A stretch of DNA of 64,000 bases from Alviniconcha marisindica (taxonomy: Eukaryota; Mollusca; Gastropoda; Provannidae), in the NCBI GenBank assembly GCA_018857735.1, contig JABMCL010001651.1, positions 62,001-126,000 of the forward strand, in the 5' to 3' direction. Positions 48,131 through 61,519 of this stretch are shown in pieces. The notes beneath the pieces were generated by a model. It ran no database searches. It was not told the DNA's origin and saw only the letters and a program-made list of their open reading frames with translations. Position 1 is the first letter of the stretch. Every line of letters begins with the position of its first letter. The translations under genes and the position numbers were made by a program.

Positions 48131-49806
48131 GGTACTGTTCTGGGAGAGGAGAGGGAAGAGATCTTGAGAGAGAGAATGAGGGAGAGAGAGAGAGTGCATT
48201 TACTAGGTTGTGTGGTCTGCATGTTGTTAAGTGATTTTGAGATATGTGTGTGTGTTTGTGTTTTTGCTATAGTTTGTTGTATAAGTGATTTTCGAGGGAT
48301 TCATATTTTTGTTATCTTGCCTGTTCATTTTGAAAAAAATGAGCATTTGTACGATTTCATCTGCTGAGAGTTATGGTCTTGCAGTTTCAAACTGAATTTT
48401 GAAACCAGTGTAATGTTACAAACAAAAATCAATAACAAAATTGAACTAAACATGTGCTTGTATCATTTTGTGTGTGCGCATTTTCATAAATGTGTGCATC
48501 TACGTGTGTGTGTGTGTGTGGATATTATTAAATTATTGGGAAATAATTTGAAAACTAGGCTTTTTTGTGTATGCCTTTTCTTCTTCCTCTTTTGTTGAGA
48601 ACATTTGTGTTTTAGCAGATCAAATCCTATAAATAATACCACTTCAACTGTATGCATGATTTGATTCCAAGGCTGTAGAAAAGTTGAGAGGGATGCACTG
48701 GTCATCTGTACTAGTAATGCATTTCAAGTAGCAGTACATGTACTCTAGTCAAAGATGTTATATTTCAAGTTGCAGTACATGTGCTCTAGTCGAAGATGTT
48801 ATATTTCAAGTCGCAGTACATGTACTCTTGTCGAAGATGTTATACATTAAGATAATCCAGTCCTTCTTATTGTCTGCACACAAAAGCCAAAAAACTAAAA
48901 GTGAGGTCAGATTTTCCTTAAATCAAACTGGCTCCACCACACTTTTCTTCTCTGCTGACATCAGGAACATCATATACTTAAGAGCTTTTCAGGATTTGTG
49001 ATGGAAAAAAATCAAAAAATCTTTATTATGTTTATTACTACAGGTATTATTAAGCCACTGCCCAATATTATATTTTACTCACACACACAACAGATTTTTT
49101 CTCCAATTTTATTTCCATTAAAAACACTTCAAGGTTATGTAAATGAACTGTTCTGACACAATAATACCAATACACGGTTGATCCTCTTGTAAATGAGAGA
49201 TAAAACTGAACAGTGCTTTCTGGAGTATGTCTACATGGAACAACATGGTTATATCATGCAATGGTTTTCTCATAATACCAGTACACTTGAAATATACATG
49301 TAAGGTGAATTGTCCAGTCATTGCTTAATTTTTAATATTTAAAAAAAACACCTGCTTGGCTGAATTTTTTCCCCCATGCAGACTGCACATAGAAAATAAT
49401 TTTAGTCTTCAGTTTGCAAGTTAGTTTTTTGGATTTTGACGTCCCGTCAACTGCACAGGTCACCATGGGAAGGTGTCTGTTGATTCCTTAGCACTGACAG
49501 AAATATGAAGTATATACTTTGTCGGGATAATAATGGCGGATGAGGTTTTGGTACGGGAGGGGACACAATCCTACTGGACAAATTGAGTTTGGTTGGAATG
49601 GCTTTTTGGCGGCACTATAATAAAAGTCGCGACAACTGGAAGCGTTGGGGCATGCCAGAATCCAGAAAATTCACTTCAGTTTGGGCTGTAAGGATTTTTT
49701 TTTTTTTAAGACTTACTAAGAAAATGTTAACATTACGGGACCAGCTCAAGGGAGAACAGCTACAAATGTTAGAACTGTCTAACTTGATTCTTTGCGGCCA
49801 CTTTGT
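48131..49806. other. No gene; small tandem triplication
   Basis: Three 40-bp copies at about 48738-48842 (GCAGTACATGTACTCTAGTC, GAAGATGTTATATTTCAAGT). The rest is AT-rich with short TG and GA runs. A SINE-tail-like motif, GACGTCCCGTCAACTGCACA, lies at about 49437-49460. Confidence 0.6.
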
Positions 49807-50275
49807 TTGTTAGACTTGTTTAAACATTGCCTCTGGAGAGGTACTGGCAGGGACCAAGATCTCACGGTGGGTCGGGGGAGAGGGTGCAGAATGTACGTAA
49901 CACTGGACTGTCGCCATCAGAATGATCTTTTCATTAAGATGGGCAGTGTCGAGAACGGTTTTAATTCTCCAAAAAATGGACTAATAGAAGGAGGAAAACA
50001 TCGTCTAGTGAGTTTGGTTGTTTGATTAAAGTACAAGAGTGAGTGATGTGACCAACACAAATGCTGATGGTCAAAGGTCTTGAGAGACTAAAAGCACACA
50101 GACTGTTTCCCTCTGAAAGTGGAGAAAGTCACTGCCCATCTGAATGCAAAATCAATCTGGTGGTGACAGCGTAGAGTTAGGTATTGTCTTCTTCTTTCCC
50201 CACCTCCTGGCATCGTGGTCCCTGCTAGTACCTCTTCAGAGATAACTTGGTGTTAAACACGTTTAACCAAACTGC
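49807..50275. repeat. Inverted dimer of a SINE body
   Basis: The left arm has GAGGTACTGGCAGGGACCA, then TGTCGCCATCAGAATGA and TTAAGATGGGCAGTG. The right arm is the reverse complement, with TCACTGCCCATCTGAATGC, ATCTGGTGGTGACAG and TGGTCCCTGCTAGTACCTC. The arms are about 140-170 bp with 100-150 bp between them. The body matches the SINE at 21318-21636. Confidence 0.7.
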
Positions 50276-51259
50276 CTACAAAATGGGTGAAAAGAAGTCT
50301 GCCTGTAAACAGAAATCTTCATCTGAAAGAATGGTTGACTAGCTGATAACTGACTTTACCATAAACTCCAGTACAGTTATTAGGACAATTGTTTTTTGTT
50401 CTGTTTTCACTTTGGTATGATTTATGCACTGAATAGAAAAAAAGCAAAGAAAACTGTTTTCCAGTGTTAAGCAATGTGGAGAAAGTGACTGGAAGAATTA
50501 AAAAAATCAAAATCAAACAAATCAAACGAACTAGAGAATTTTGAAAAAGCACGGACAACACTGCAAGCAAGATTTTTTTCTGAAAAAAAATATGCAGTCA
50601 GAAGCCAACACATCATGGCATAAAACATAGTAAAGAGAAACACCAACCTCAGAAGATGAAGGAAGAAAGATTAACGATTTCTTGCTGATTGGAGTTTAAT
50701 GTCCTGCCCACCACGCAGGGTCGTCTCAGGAAAATAATGATTAAAACTAGAAATATCAACCACATGCAGAAGAGAAAAATGGAAGTAGGAAATGGTTTTG
50801 TAGCTGATGGAATAAAACTAGAAAAAAATGGTCACAAGTGACTATGAAGTCGATTCCATGTATCTTTTCCAATAATTAAATATCAACTGTGTGGCACAAA
50901 TTCAAACCTTGCAACATCAATGACGATAAAAGATATTTTTTCAAAAATTAATTTACATCAAATATAAGTGCAGAACACTACAGTTTATGTGCTTTGTCAC
51001 AATGATCTTAGACTTTGTCATGATGATTTCAGACTCTAAAGACAAACTTCTGCTTTAGCCGACTAAGTAGATTTGTACTCATAACATGACTGAATGACCA
51101 ACATCTCAATCACACACTAAATTGTACTATTTGAAACTGCAATTCCAACACTTTGAACTATTGCCTTGAAAAAGTATTTACAGGAAATATACACAGCAAA
51201 GATGAATCAAACCATCCAACTTTAAAAAACAGAATTAGAATTACTGAGTTATTGCAAAA

Positions 51260-51330
<71 letters not shown>

Positions 51331-52290
51331 CAAATCTACACAAAAAGGTTTAACTATAGCCACACAAAACCCACAAATGTTCAAACTGGATGTACTTGTA
51401 CATCACACAATGACTAGAAGTGCTTTTTCCCCCCTTTTCTATTTTGACCAAGCGTATTAAAAATCAGACACAGCTGAAATGCTGCATGACTGACAGGAGA
51501 CTATGAACGGGTTTCACCACAGCACCACGAAAACACAAAACTTGTTTTGACATTCAGCAAGACATTCCATGACACTTTCGACAAAGGTAGTCTCTGACTC
51601 ACTTGTGGAGCAGTCTTGCAACTTGAGAAAGTGCAGCAAGCAGTGAGAACAGGAGGCAAACTTTTCAAAAGCAATTCCACTGACCACTCCTGTTTAACAC
51701 TAATAACAGCGCAGTAGACACTGTTCACTCTCTGACCGTAGAATTCAGTTCAGGGGCTACGCTACAGGTTGTGCTGTTTTACAGCAGCTGACAAAAACCG
51801 ACAGCAAAAATGAACCAACAATGAATTTTTCCGCAATTGTTGCACATCATTATACTCAATCTGTTGAGCTTTCATGCAAAATTCCGTCTTGTACTAGGAT
51901 ATTCAATTGCCAATGACATTTAAAATGTGCACAGGAACTTGTCTTGGTGGTATTCCATTCACACAGTGCATTAACAAACGGCACACAACACTACTGTTAC
52001 ATAACGCCGTTTTCTCACAGTTTATTGAACAACACCTTTATTAGATGTGACAGTAAGAAGCTTCTTTGGTGCAAAGCCCCAGACTTTGTTGTGGTTTCTG
52101 TCTGAAGACAACAGGGCTGGAGGTGAAGCGAGGGGACCTTGTGTATCGCGGATCAACTTGCAACAAAAAGGGGTGGTCAATGCTTTTCAACCCAACTGAC
52201 AAGACACCATCAGACTGACCCATACGTTCCAGACCTCTATGGCGTCTTGACCTTCAGTGTGTGCTGAACAAGTTACAAAGCTGAAACAAA
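50276..52290. other. No gene; AT-rich with (GA)n
   Basis: A (GA)n run at about 51264-51330. A minus-strand frame at 52041-52223 (60 codons, ends TKEASYCHI) has no recognised homology and no clear acceptor; it could be UTR. Confidence 0.55.
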
Positions 52291-52693
52291 AACGACTGCT
52301 AGCGTTCTAAAACAAGATCCAAACCCATAAAAGGTTCAAAAGAACGCTATTTATTAGGATAAAACACAACGTGCGAATGTCACAGACTGGACATGAAAAC
52401 AACATAGCTCAACCCCAAAAAGGTAATTGGCTAAGCTTTCCATTTCATTTTTCACTGTTTAAATGTGTAGCTAAGCTTTCCATTTAATTTTTCACCATTT
52501 AAGTGTGTAGCTAAGCTTTCCATCTCATTTTTCACCATTTAAGTGTGTAGCTAAGCTTTCCATCTCATTTTTCACCATTTAACTGTTGTTTAAGTGTCAT
52601 TTTATAGCTTGATAAAGGGGTTCACCCTGAAAATTTGCATGTTGTGTTTTGTCCTGATAAATAGCGTTCTTTCGGACCTTTTATATGTTTGGT
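52291..52693. mobile_element. Fold-back element, family A, with internal tandem repeat
   Basis: Left arm from CGACTGCTAGCGTTCTAAAA to CACAACGTGCGAATG. Right arm from TTAACTGTTGTTTAAGTGTC through GCATGTTGTGTTTTGTCCTG to CCTTTTATATGTTTGG. The spacer holds four copies of a roughly 38-bp unit (AGCTAAGCTTTCCAT, TTTTTCACCATTTAA). Confidence 0.8.
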
Positions 52694-53389
52694 TAAACAA
52701 GCTAGTTCTTGGATTTTAACGTCCTGTCAACTGCACAGGGCCAATAGCCAGCTTGGGGCTAGGCATGGAAAGCCAATCAGAAAATAAAGGCGAAATAACC
52801 GAGGGCACTGCAGCATAGGCCATTGACGTGAACAAAATCACATCATCTAACAGATACAGGAATGCAACTGATTATTGATTTTGCCAGGAAAGATTTGACT
52901 TGTGTTGACATTCAGCAACTACCTGAAAGAAATGGTAGGCACCAACAAATCGTTGTTTAACGGAGATGAGTATTGCTCAAGCTTTAAGGTGAGATGATAG
53001 ATTTGCTGGTACCGACACAGATGTGGAAATGGCAAAAACTGATAAAGTAGAAAATAACTGGATCTGTATGGAAATGGATACAGAAATTGCATCCTGTTAA
53101 GCAAATGATTTTCTGGTCAGACCAGGGCATGGTGGATGCTGTTTCTGCATAGGTTTCCACATCCATATCTGTACCTGTGCAAATGGAATCTCATCTTCGG
53201 TTAAATGAAAGCACAAAATTTGACAAAACTCAGAAAACAAATTGGCAAGCTTGGACCATTTGCACAGTTATTAACTGTCTCCCCTCCTAAACACAACCTC
53301 ATATTTGGTTACTGTCACTTTACATGGCATTTTTACAAAGACACTGGTAAAATTTAACTCACAGAATATGGGAGGGGGAGGGAGGGAGG

Positions 53390-53458
<69 letters not shown>

Positions 53459-54011
53459 TAAGCTTTAAAGAAATATTTGGCTGCACTAAAATAACAACAG
53501 ACAAAAACAAAAACACACATGCATGATTAAAGACAAAACATTCTGAGACTTTTAAAAAAATCCAAAAAATGATTGGTCTTAAAATGATGGTGATTTTACG
53601 ACTGGAAAACTTGCATTTTCAAGGGGTATCCAGTTTAGAATTGTCAAACTAATAGCAGTGAACATAAAGCATGCTACACAACAGCTGTATACAACAACAA
53701 CAGCAAGCTGGTATATGTACACACGAAAAGCACAAACGGAGTGAGCATATACATATGCATGTGTAGACAGACATAAAGAAATAATGATTATATGGTGTAT
53801 TTGCACTACGTTCAATAACAGATCCGGTAAAGACTGTAACAGTAACAGGTAAAGTTGGGAATATTCACTGAGCACAGATCAGATATGTGTGTAGACCATA
53901 AAGCGGATTTATTTAGTACAGTGTTTTATCTCTATCTGGCCTACATATGTACATGTCGCAGAACACGAAGGTTGCCAGAAGCAGAAGATGGAGAAGATGT
54001 GGTGGTGGGGG

Positions 54012-54055
<44 letters not shown>

Positions 54056-54211
54056 TGAGTGTTTGTATATGTCAGTGTGTGTATGTGAGGGTGTGTGTGT
54101 GTCAGTGTGTGTGTGAATATGTGTCAGTGTGTGTGTGTGTGTGTGTGTGTATTTGTCAGTGTGTGTGTGTGTGTGCATGCGTCAGTATGTGTGTGTGTGT
54201 GTTCTCAACAG
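52694..54211. other. No confident gene; microsatellites
   Basis: A SINE-tail-like segment at about 52710-52740 (TTTTAACGTCCTGTCAACTG), a (GA)n run at 53396-53455 and TG-rich tracts at 54020-54200. A short open frame with RRLPEAEDGEDVVVGEKG lies at about 53965-54018, before the TG tract; it is not recognised. Confidence 0.5.
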
Positions 54212-54526
54212 GAAACGAAAGAACAAGGGAGGGATGAGTGGGAGCGAGTCATTTTTGTGAAGAAGGGACAGCTCCCCAAGGAGGCCACCGTGACTCTTCC
54301 AGCACAGAACTTCATCACCAAGCCAGTGCCGCTGGGTCTGTCCGAGGACGACCTGGGGACCTGCAGCTCAAGAAAGGTGACAGGACGGCAGTTGCCATAC
54401 TACAAAAAGCAGTTGGGCTCTGGTCCGCTGGTAGCCGGAGTGGGGCCCTGGGTCAAGCAGGGGACCCCTGCCGCCCTCCTGCAGGACTTGCTGCTGCAGC
54501 CACCAATGCCCACTCCTACATCATGA
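54212..54526 (+). CDS. Unrecognised open frame, possible terminal exon
   Basis: After a TG-rich tract and an acceptor-like TGTTCTCAACAG, one frame stays open for about 104 codons to a TGA. It has mixed non-repetitive composition: DEWERVIFVKKGQLPKEAT, then LGLSEDDLGTCSS, then LPYYKKQLGSGPLVAGV and a Pro-rich end. I do not recognise the family. It lies 200 bp upstream of a decayed reverse transcriptase in the same orientation, so it could be part of that retroelement (for example a Gag-like region) or a host exon. Confidence 0.35.
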   Translation, partial: ETKEQGRDEWERVIFVKKGQLPKEATVTLPAQNFITKPVPLGLSEDDLGTCSSRKVTGRQLPYYKKQLGSGPLVAGVGPWVKQGTPAALLQDLLLQPPMPTPTS

Positions 54527-54582
54527 CTGCCACAGGTGATGGCGAGGATGGACTTGGACCCCACCCATCTACCTAAGACAAA

Positions 54583-54611
54583 TGGGGGGGGGGGGGGGGG
54601 GGGGGGGGGGG
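54583..54611. repeat. Poly-G tract
   Basis: About 28 consecutive G, between the unrecognised frame and the reverse transcriptase remnant. Confidence 0.92.
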
Positions 54612-54727
54612 AGCTAACCTGCAACCCTCTCCTCACTGTTGACTAGGTCTCTAGTGCCTTGAGGGACCCACACATCTACCCAAGACATAAATGACCAACC
54701 TCGCCTGCTACAAAGGCATTAAAGGAA

Positions 54728-55105
54728 AAAGACTTACTCAAACAGATTGAACAGGGTCATTACACAGCAGCCAGTAAACAGCCGGCTATCATTAAGCCCC
54801 ATAGCAGCAAATCCCCAAGGACGGCGGCACTTTGGTGTGTCTCATTCATGATGGCAGTCATCCAGAGGGAAGGAAGCGCTATGAATGATTTTACTGATCA
54901 CCAAATGGAGCAATGAATGATTTTGCTGATCACCAAATGGAGCAATGAATGATTTTACTGACCACCATTCTGTTTGATATGAAACCATCTAGGATGCTTG
55001 CTGTCTATATGGCCAAACTCGACCTCAAATGGGCTTATCGGTCGGTGCCAGTCCATCCAGATCATTACAAAGCAGCAGGCCTCGCCTGGAAATTCGAGGG
55101 CCTGA
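54728..55105 (+). pseudogene. Decayed retroelement reverse transcriptase fragment
   Basis: Three pieces of one reverse transcriptase lie in order but in different frames: KDLLKQIEQGHYTAASKQPA, then LIHDGSHPEG (family form LIHDCSRP.G), then AKLDLKWAYRSVPVHPDHY with AGLAWKFEG. The last is RT motif A, with the catalytic Asp of LDL kept. The downstream YxDD region is not found. The motif spacing resembles the DIRS/Ngaro-like or related RTs common in marine invertebrates, but clade assignment needs a tree. Frameshifts and a stop after RKRYE make it non-functional. Confidence 0.75.
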
Positions 55106-58100
55106 TTCAGACACCTTCCTGTCTGACGTGTGCCAACACCCAGAAGACACGGCAGCAGGCTGCCAGACATGCTTCACAACACAAAAGACTTCTCAGCTGC
55201 AGCTGAAATCGCATCTGTTCTCAACTCCTTGGTCACACCCTTTAACCCCCCACTCCCCTTCATCCCCCCCCCCCCCCCCTCATTCGCCTCCTGCCTTCCA
55301 GCTTCTTCGCCAAGCGCAACAAGCATGTGGCTATCTTTGTGGAATTACACCGTGCTCTAATTTTAAGGGGCGGACATTGACACTACAACCCATGCAAATA
55401 ATAACAAAAAGACACAACAAGATAGAGATAGCAGATCAGCAAAATATGAACTGAGCTACAGAAAGGCTGGTTTTGTTTGTCTTTGTTGGAGGCGTTGGTT
55501 GTGGTAGTGGTGGAGGGGTATTTTTTTTTTTAAAGAACATGATGACAACTATGTACACAAATTTACATGAAATTCACTGAAACGCTCATTTTCTGTTTGG
55601 TTTGGTTTGGTTTAAACTTTGGTTTAAAATTTTACCCCCCCCCCCCATGAAAAACAAAATAAATCCCAACATTTTTTTGGCACAAATATATAAAAAGCAA
55701 CAACATGGAAATACTCCTGAAATGAAGAAACAAACAAAACAACAACAAGCCAACTAGAACTGCTTGAAAAAGCATTCCTCTTTGAAATTGGCAATTTTTG
55801 CACCCCCAATTTTTGCATATAGATCTAAAAACAACAATACTGTTCATGTTAAAACACATGTCACGGAAACAAAAACAATCACATAAAAAATAAAACCATT
55901 AAAAGAAGATGCACAAAAAATGCACAAGATTATACTTTAAGAATGCAGACACGTTTATGAAATGCATTTCACCGTCAGGTTTGTCTTGTCTATGTCACCG
56001 CTAATTCCGAGGGTCACCTGCCAGAACAGACGGTTTCCTGTCTTTCCAGCAACAGGAGCACTAGCTGTCAGCTTCGGAAGCTACTAGTACAGGCAACCCA
56101 CGAATTATGTTCTCTGTCGTCTACAGCCTGTGACATCAAGTGCAAAAGACATTGAGCTAACTTCACAAGAACAACTACAACAAGAGCAGCAAATGTTCAG
56201 TCAACTCACATTCAAAATAGACAAAATGAATCCCTTAAAATTTTCTTCTTCTTTCCTTTGTGAAAATATATATAATAGTCTTATTTTCACTAGTCATTTT
56301 CACTACACATATAGTCTTATTTTCACAAAGGAAAGGTCAACAATATAGTAAATGCAGTGTCCAACGTCAACATTCTGAAGACTGACACCCATAGCGTATG
56401 CTGGGCTAATTTAGAGTTTCTCTAATCCACCTAACTCCACACATGGACTACAGGATCTTTCACTCATTCAAAGCACAGAAAGAAATTACCCCTGGGAATT
56501 GTGGAATCACAGCGTTTTCACCCAGAACACTGATTACTTCTAATTATCACTGTGTCAGTCGACGCCCTCTGATGGCAACCGTGCACTGGAGCAGCTTGTC
56601 GCTTGATGTGGAAAGCTCCCAATGAATTAACGCGTGTGATTTTTATGCACATGCATACGCACAGGAGACTGGTTTATATGTACATAGTCTCATCTGCAGG
56701 ACTTTTGCAAAGCCTGCACACAATTTTCCTCAGAGCAATCTATCACTCTGTACTACTGAAAGTGAAACCCCCCCCTCCCCCCCACCACGTTTCCCGTGAC
56801 TAACAAAATGCAAAAACAAGGCTTAAAAAAGAAAAAGATTCCCCCCGAGCCCCACAAAACACTGGACTTTCCTGTGACCTTTACATTAAAAATACAAAAA
56901 TAAATAATTTTACAAACAAATATTGGTCTTTCCTGTGACCTCTTCCCATTGGAAATCAAAATTACATTTTGTATGTCGGTCTCTCCTGTGAGCTTTACAT
57001 TCAAAAGGAGGAGGGGGGAGGGGCAGGGGGGACATGAGAGGGAGGATTTCATATTTCAAACTGTTGGTTTCTCCTGTGACCATTAAGATGGCAAGGCTAC
57101 TCTCCAAAAAAGGCCTGAACATACACACTGACTTTTAAACTCAAGCAAATGAGAGAGAAAAAGAAAAGCAAAAAAGCAGCTAAATACTATGGTGAAGAAG
57201 TTATTATTATGAGTCTGAAAGATCGAGGTTAACAAGGGTCCGAGATAATGCTGACATTAAGGGTTTTGCAGAGGCAGAAAAACATCAATTATCTCCCTTG
57301 AAAGCACACCAGTCGCTCAAAACATTATGCACATGATCTTGTCCATGCATGAAACAACCAATCACAGTTTGAAGTTGATTTGATAATAACTCACCTCAAA
57401 AAATATGCACCTAAACATGATCACAACAAAACCTACCACAACAACAGCTAACAAAAGCTAACAAGTTTATGATATCAATAATCTTGTCACTTTGAATTTT
57501 GCCCAGGGTCACCAAAACTGGAGTGATATTGTAAAGTTTAACGAGGGTTGCCATTGTGCAAAGTTTCAAAGATCTGGCTTTCAGAGCCTCGGAGAAAAAG
57601 CCAGTATTTCAAAAGTCTTTCAGGCACAGCTTGAAAGCCAGGCGAGAGCTGATCATTACACTGACTTGCATCTTTTCACGCGAGTCAAAAATCAACCGCT
57701 AATCACAACACAGCAGGAATGGCGTCAATGGTAAATGATGCATACATTCAAAACCAGACCATGCAGAATTAATAAATACAGGAACACACATGTTGTACAC
57801 ATACCGGCAACTACTGAACACCAGCACACCTCTATGCATACCACCAACAACTGAAAACCAACACAACTCCATTTTGAACGCACTACGGCAGTAACAGGGC
57901 CGTAGAGCAAATGTTCACCAAAATGTAAAGCCCTGAAGCCAGCATGCAGATGCCTGAATAGCTCTGGGACACAGCACATCATTCATATCTGTGCAGAACC
58001 CTGTATTTGCATACTGTAATTGTTACGTCTGCAGATAGGAGGTCTAGCACAGATATGGATGATAAACATGTACATGTATACACTGGAAACAGCTGCACAG

Positions 58101-59430
58101 GCAAAATCTTGCCCAGCTTTTGGTGAACTTTTTAAGTTTTAGCACAGGAATCAAAACAAGCAAAAGCCTTTTACAACAGGGCACTGAAGACATGATAAAA
58201 TAAACTGTAGACTTAAACAAAAGAACAGCTTCTGCAATCTCCACCAACAGAGCAGCCTATACATTTTTCTTTCACTTTATGTGAGGATGTGTGGATGCCT
58301 TGCTAAATGGACAGTTAGCACTTTTCCCATCAAAACGCAGCCTCAGTTTGTACCTCACACTCACAGTAAAGGACTTCCAAATCAGTGCATTCTTTGGGTT
58401 AATTGTGCGACTCACGCAGCCTTTCCATGTCAAGGTATAGACGTCAGGCTTTTTTCCATTCCTGTGCAATCCACTGAGCATTTTGTAAATTACCACTGTA
58501 CGTGTGTGGCATGTATGCTGCATGATTACATTGCTCAGATGCGACTTTTACAGAAATTGCACAATTTGATGGGGATTTTCTTGTGTGTTTGTATGTCATG
58601 CGCCTGTTGTTTGTACACAACTTGTGTGTGAAGCTTTTCTGTTAGTGGGCAGATCACAGGTTATTTACATTTTTTGTGTTGCTGGTGTACAAAAATGAAG
58701 ACTGAAAATGTCAACAGGCTAAACTGCAACAACTGTGATTGGATTTACAGGTAATCCCGTCTAAAGCTTTGGTCAAGAAACTGCTTAATAAATGATGAGT
58801 TGATGTGATGTGCACCCACACCCACACCACACACATACAGACACACACCATATCACACACATCTAATACTCTTCACGTCATACAGCAACCCGTAACATAT
58901 ATAAATTTGGTCAAGCAGGACCTACGACTAGATGTACGGTACCACTGATATTCACCAATTATTAACAATCAAGGAACTCTTGGATATACATAAGTTATTA
59001 GACAAATAAACAACAGCAAATGATACTGATACACACAAGTTATTGTATGAAAACAACTCTTTCACACTCATCATTTACAAAACGATTAAATCTGTTCTCT
59101 TTCAATCACCATTCTGAGCATCAAAGAACTTCATACATGCTGGTAACTGAACTGACAATGCTCACATCTTCTACCATTCATAATCCATGAACACACATCT
59201 TCTACCATTCAGAATCTGTGAACACACATCTTCTACCATTCAGAATCTGTGAACAATGTGAATGGTCAACGGACTTGTGCTCACATTCTCTTCTTCCTTT
59301 GGTCAACCTTGTGGACATCCCCCCCCCCCCCCCCCTTTTTTTTTTTGGTGTGATTTTTTGTTTGTCTTTGTACATGGGAAGTAAGCAAACTGTCACATTG
59401 CAGCCGTCCTCTTGCATGTTCGGAGACATG
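55106..59430. other. No confident gene
   Basis: AT-rich, low-complexity DNA with C tracts near 55266, 55636 and 59320, and several TCCTGTGACCTT-type repeats at about 56870-57080. No exon is supported on either strand. It may include far 3' UTR of the minus-strand gene that ends its coding part at 62800. Confidence 0.5.
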
Positions 59431-59660
59431 ATACACATCAGTAATGGAACACTCACACTGTCTTCCGCTCACACTGTCTTCTTATGCAGTCATTCTTTAC
59501 TTGACGCTACATCAGTGACCGAACACTCACATGGTCTCACGCTGTCTTATGCAGTCATTCTATACTTGACACTACATCAGTGACTGAACACTCACACCAT
59601 CTCACACTGTCTTATGCAGTCACTCTATACTTGACACTACATCAGTGACTGAACACTCAC
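59431..59660. repeat. Tandem repeat, about 66-bp unit
   Basis: About three and a half copies with ACATCAGTGACTGAACACTC and TCTTATGCAGTCATTCTATA. Confidence 0.88.
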
Positions 59661-60599
59661 ACTGGCTTTGCAGTCGTTCTCCTACATACGTACCGTGGCT
59701 TATAACAAATTGATGACAGGATCCTCAGTGATGATGCTGGTAAGTCACGACTCAGAAGAAAAAGAAAAAGAATGACTAACCCTTCCGACTTCTCGGGCAA
59801 TCTTTCCCCTATGCGTTCAGTAACCAGAAACGCTCCAAAACTTCTGATCAAAGAAGCGCTGAATGAGCATTGTGTGCCTTGATCCACACGAGTGACTGTG
59901 CCTCTCGCCCCCCCCGGCTCAAAACTGAGGGCAGAGACACACATCCATGAATGACTGAAAGTGGCCATGTCCCACACCTTTGGTCCCTTCGCCCACAGCT
60001 GGAGGATACGCTCCAGCGCACACACGGCTTGGCGGTCTGTTGCACAGCCCCTTTCTCACTGGCCATTTCACTTTCATAGCAAACACAGAAACTGTTCAGA
60101 GATTTCACCGGGCATTTTTGACTCTTCCAGGCTGACTACACGCACCTAGCAGAGAGCTGGTCTCATTCAAGCCTAGCATACACTGTACACAGAACTGACG
60201 CATCTTCCCAGATCAAGCACACACGGGTGAAACTGAGAAATCTCTTCAAATCTTGCACACACACACACATACAAATTAACACATCTCCTCATATCCAGCA
60301 CACACATAACGTGTCCCCCAATTCTAAAAGACATATGCATACACAACTCATTTCTCTTCTGCAACTTTGTCTGTCATGCACACAAAACTGACAAGTCTCC
60401 TCAGATCTAGCAAACACATATACAAACCTAACAGTAACACATCTTCTGAAATATGTGCAAAAACAAAACAGTCACAGTCATCTCTTGAAATTCTGCTCAT
60501 GTATGTACACAAAACGACTCAAATCCAGAACACTATACACCAACCCATCCCCTGAAATCCAACACATGCAAATGAAGTTAATTGATAAAACAGCTCCTC
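59661..60599. other. No gene recognised
   Basis: Diverged short repeats of the form ACACACA...CTGACAAATCTCCTCA...ATCCAGCACAC lie at about 60180-60560. A 122-codon minus-strand frame at 59657-60025 has no recognised domain and no splice support. Confidence 0.5.
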
Positions 60600-60870
60600 A
60601 AATATAAAGCACATGTACACATGAGGGTCTTTCCTTGGGGCCTTAAATACAGCACACGTGTACACAAAATGGTCTTTCTCTGGGGCCCTAAATACAGCAC
60701 AGATGTACACAAAATGGTCTTTCTCTGGGGCCCTAAATACAGCACACATGTACACAAAATGGTCTTTCTCTGGGGCCCTTAATAATACAGTGCACATACA
60801 CACAAAATGGTATTTTCTTGGGGCCCTAAATGCAGCGCACACGTACACAAAATGGTCTTCCCTCAGGGCC
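60600..60870. repeat. Minisatellite, 45-bp unit
   Basis: About six copies with TACACAAAATGGTCTTTCTC and TGGGGCCCTAAATACAGCAC. The central copies are nearly identical. Confidence 0.92.
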
Positions 60871-60962
60871 CTTCCTTCTGGTGACGTTTCCTAAACTTTT
60901 GCACCCAGGTTAACAATATACGTATGGATCGGGTAGGCCAGGAAGATAGTATTGCCAGCATC

Positions 60963-61160
60963 CAGTCAGCACCACCACTGTTTCTGTCCTTTGGGACTTT
61001 GGATGGCTGCCTGGCTGCAATTTGACAAGCTGTAAGTACTTCATGACTGAGAACGTCTTGTCAGCACCACCACTGTTTCTGTCCTTTGGGACTTTGGATG
61101 GCTGCCTGGCTGCAATCTGATAAACTGTATGTACTTCATGACTGAGAATGTCTTGTCAGT
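60963..61160. repeat. 90-bp tandem duplication
   Basis: Two adjacent copies of a segment with CAGCACCACCACTGTTTCTG, GGATGGCTGCCTGGCTGCAA and CTTCATGACTGAGAA, differing at only a few bases. Confidence 0.9.
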
Positions 61161-61519
61161 ATGAGACTCCAAAGGCAAGCTGTCTGCTCCTCTAAGTGTT
61201 ACCGGGAAATTTAAAAACAAAAGAAACAAAAAAAGAAACAAAACTAACAAAAAGTGATAAAGTAATTGACTTTTGAGATCAGCTGTGCCCACAAATTATC
61301 AGATGCTAAACCTTCCTCAGTAGAAAAAACAAAGGCATCAATTTGGGACAGGACTTAACAACGGTGCTGTCAGCACTGTTTGTAATCCACATCAGCACAT
61401 ACACATGCATGCACGCACACACACACACACATACAGTAAATGAACACATGGACATAGGGAAATTTTCCGTAAATTTGTACAGCTGTTTTGCTCAACACTA
61501 AAGTCTGCCTACCCATCTC

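Noticed and set aside
57492..57734. 80-codon plus-strand frame
   Set aside because: No splice context or known domain. It looks like chance open sequence in non-coding DNA.
59657..60025. 122-codon minus-strand frame
   Set aside because: No recognised domain, no acceptor or donor in suitable phase, and it lies in a region likely to be untranslated.
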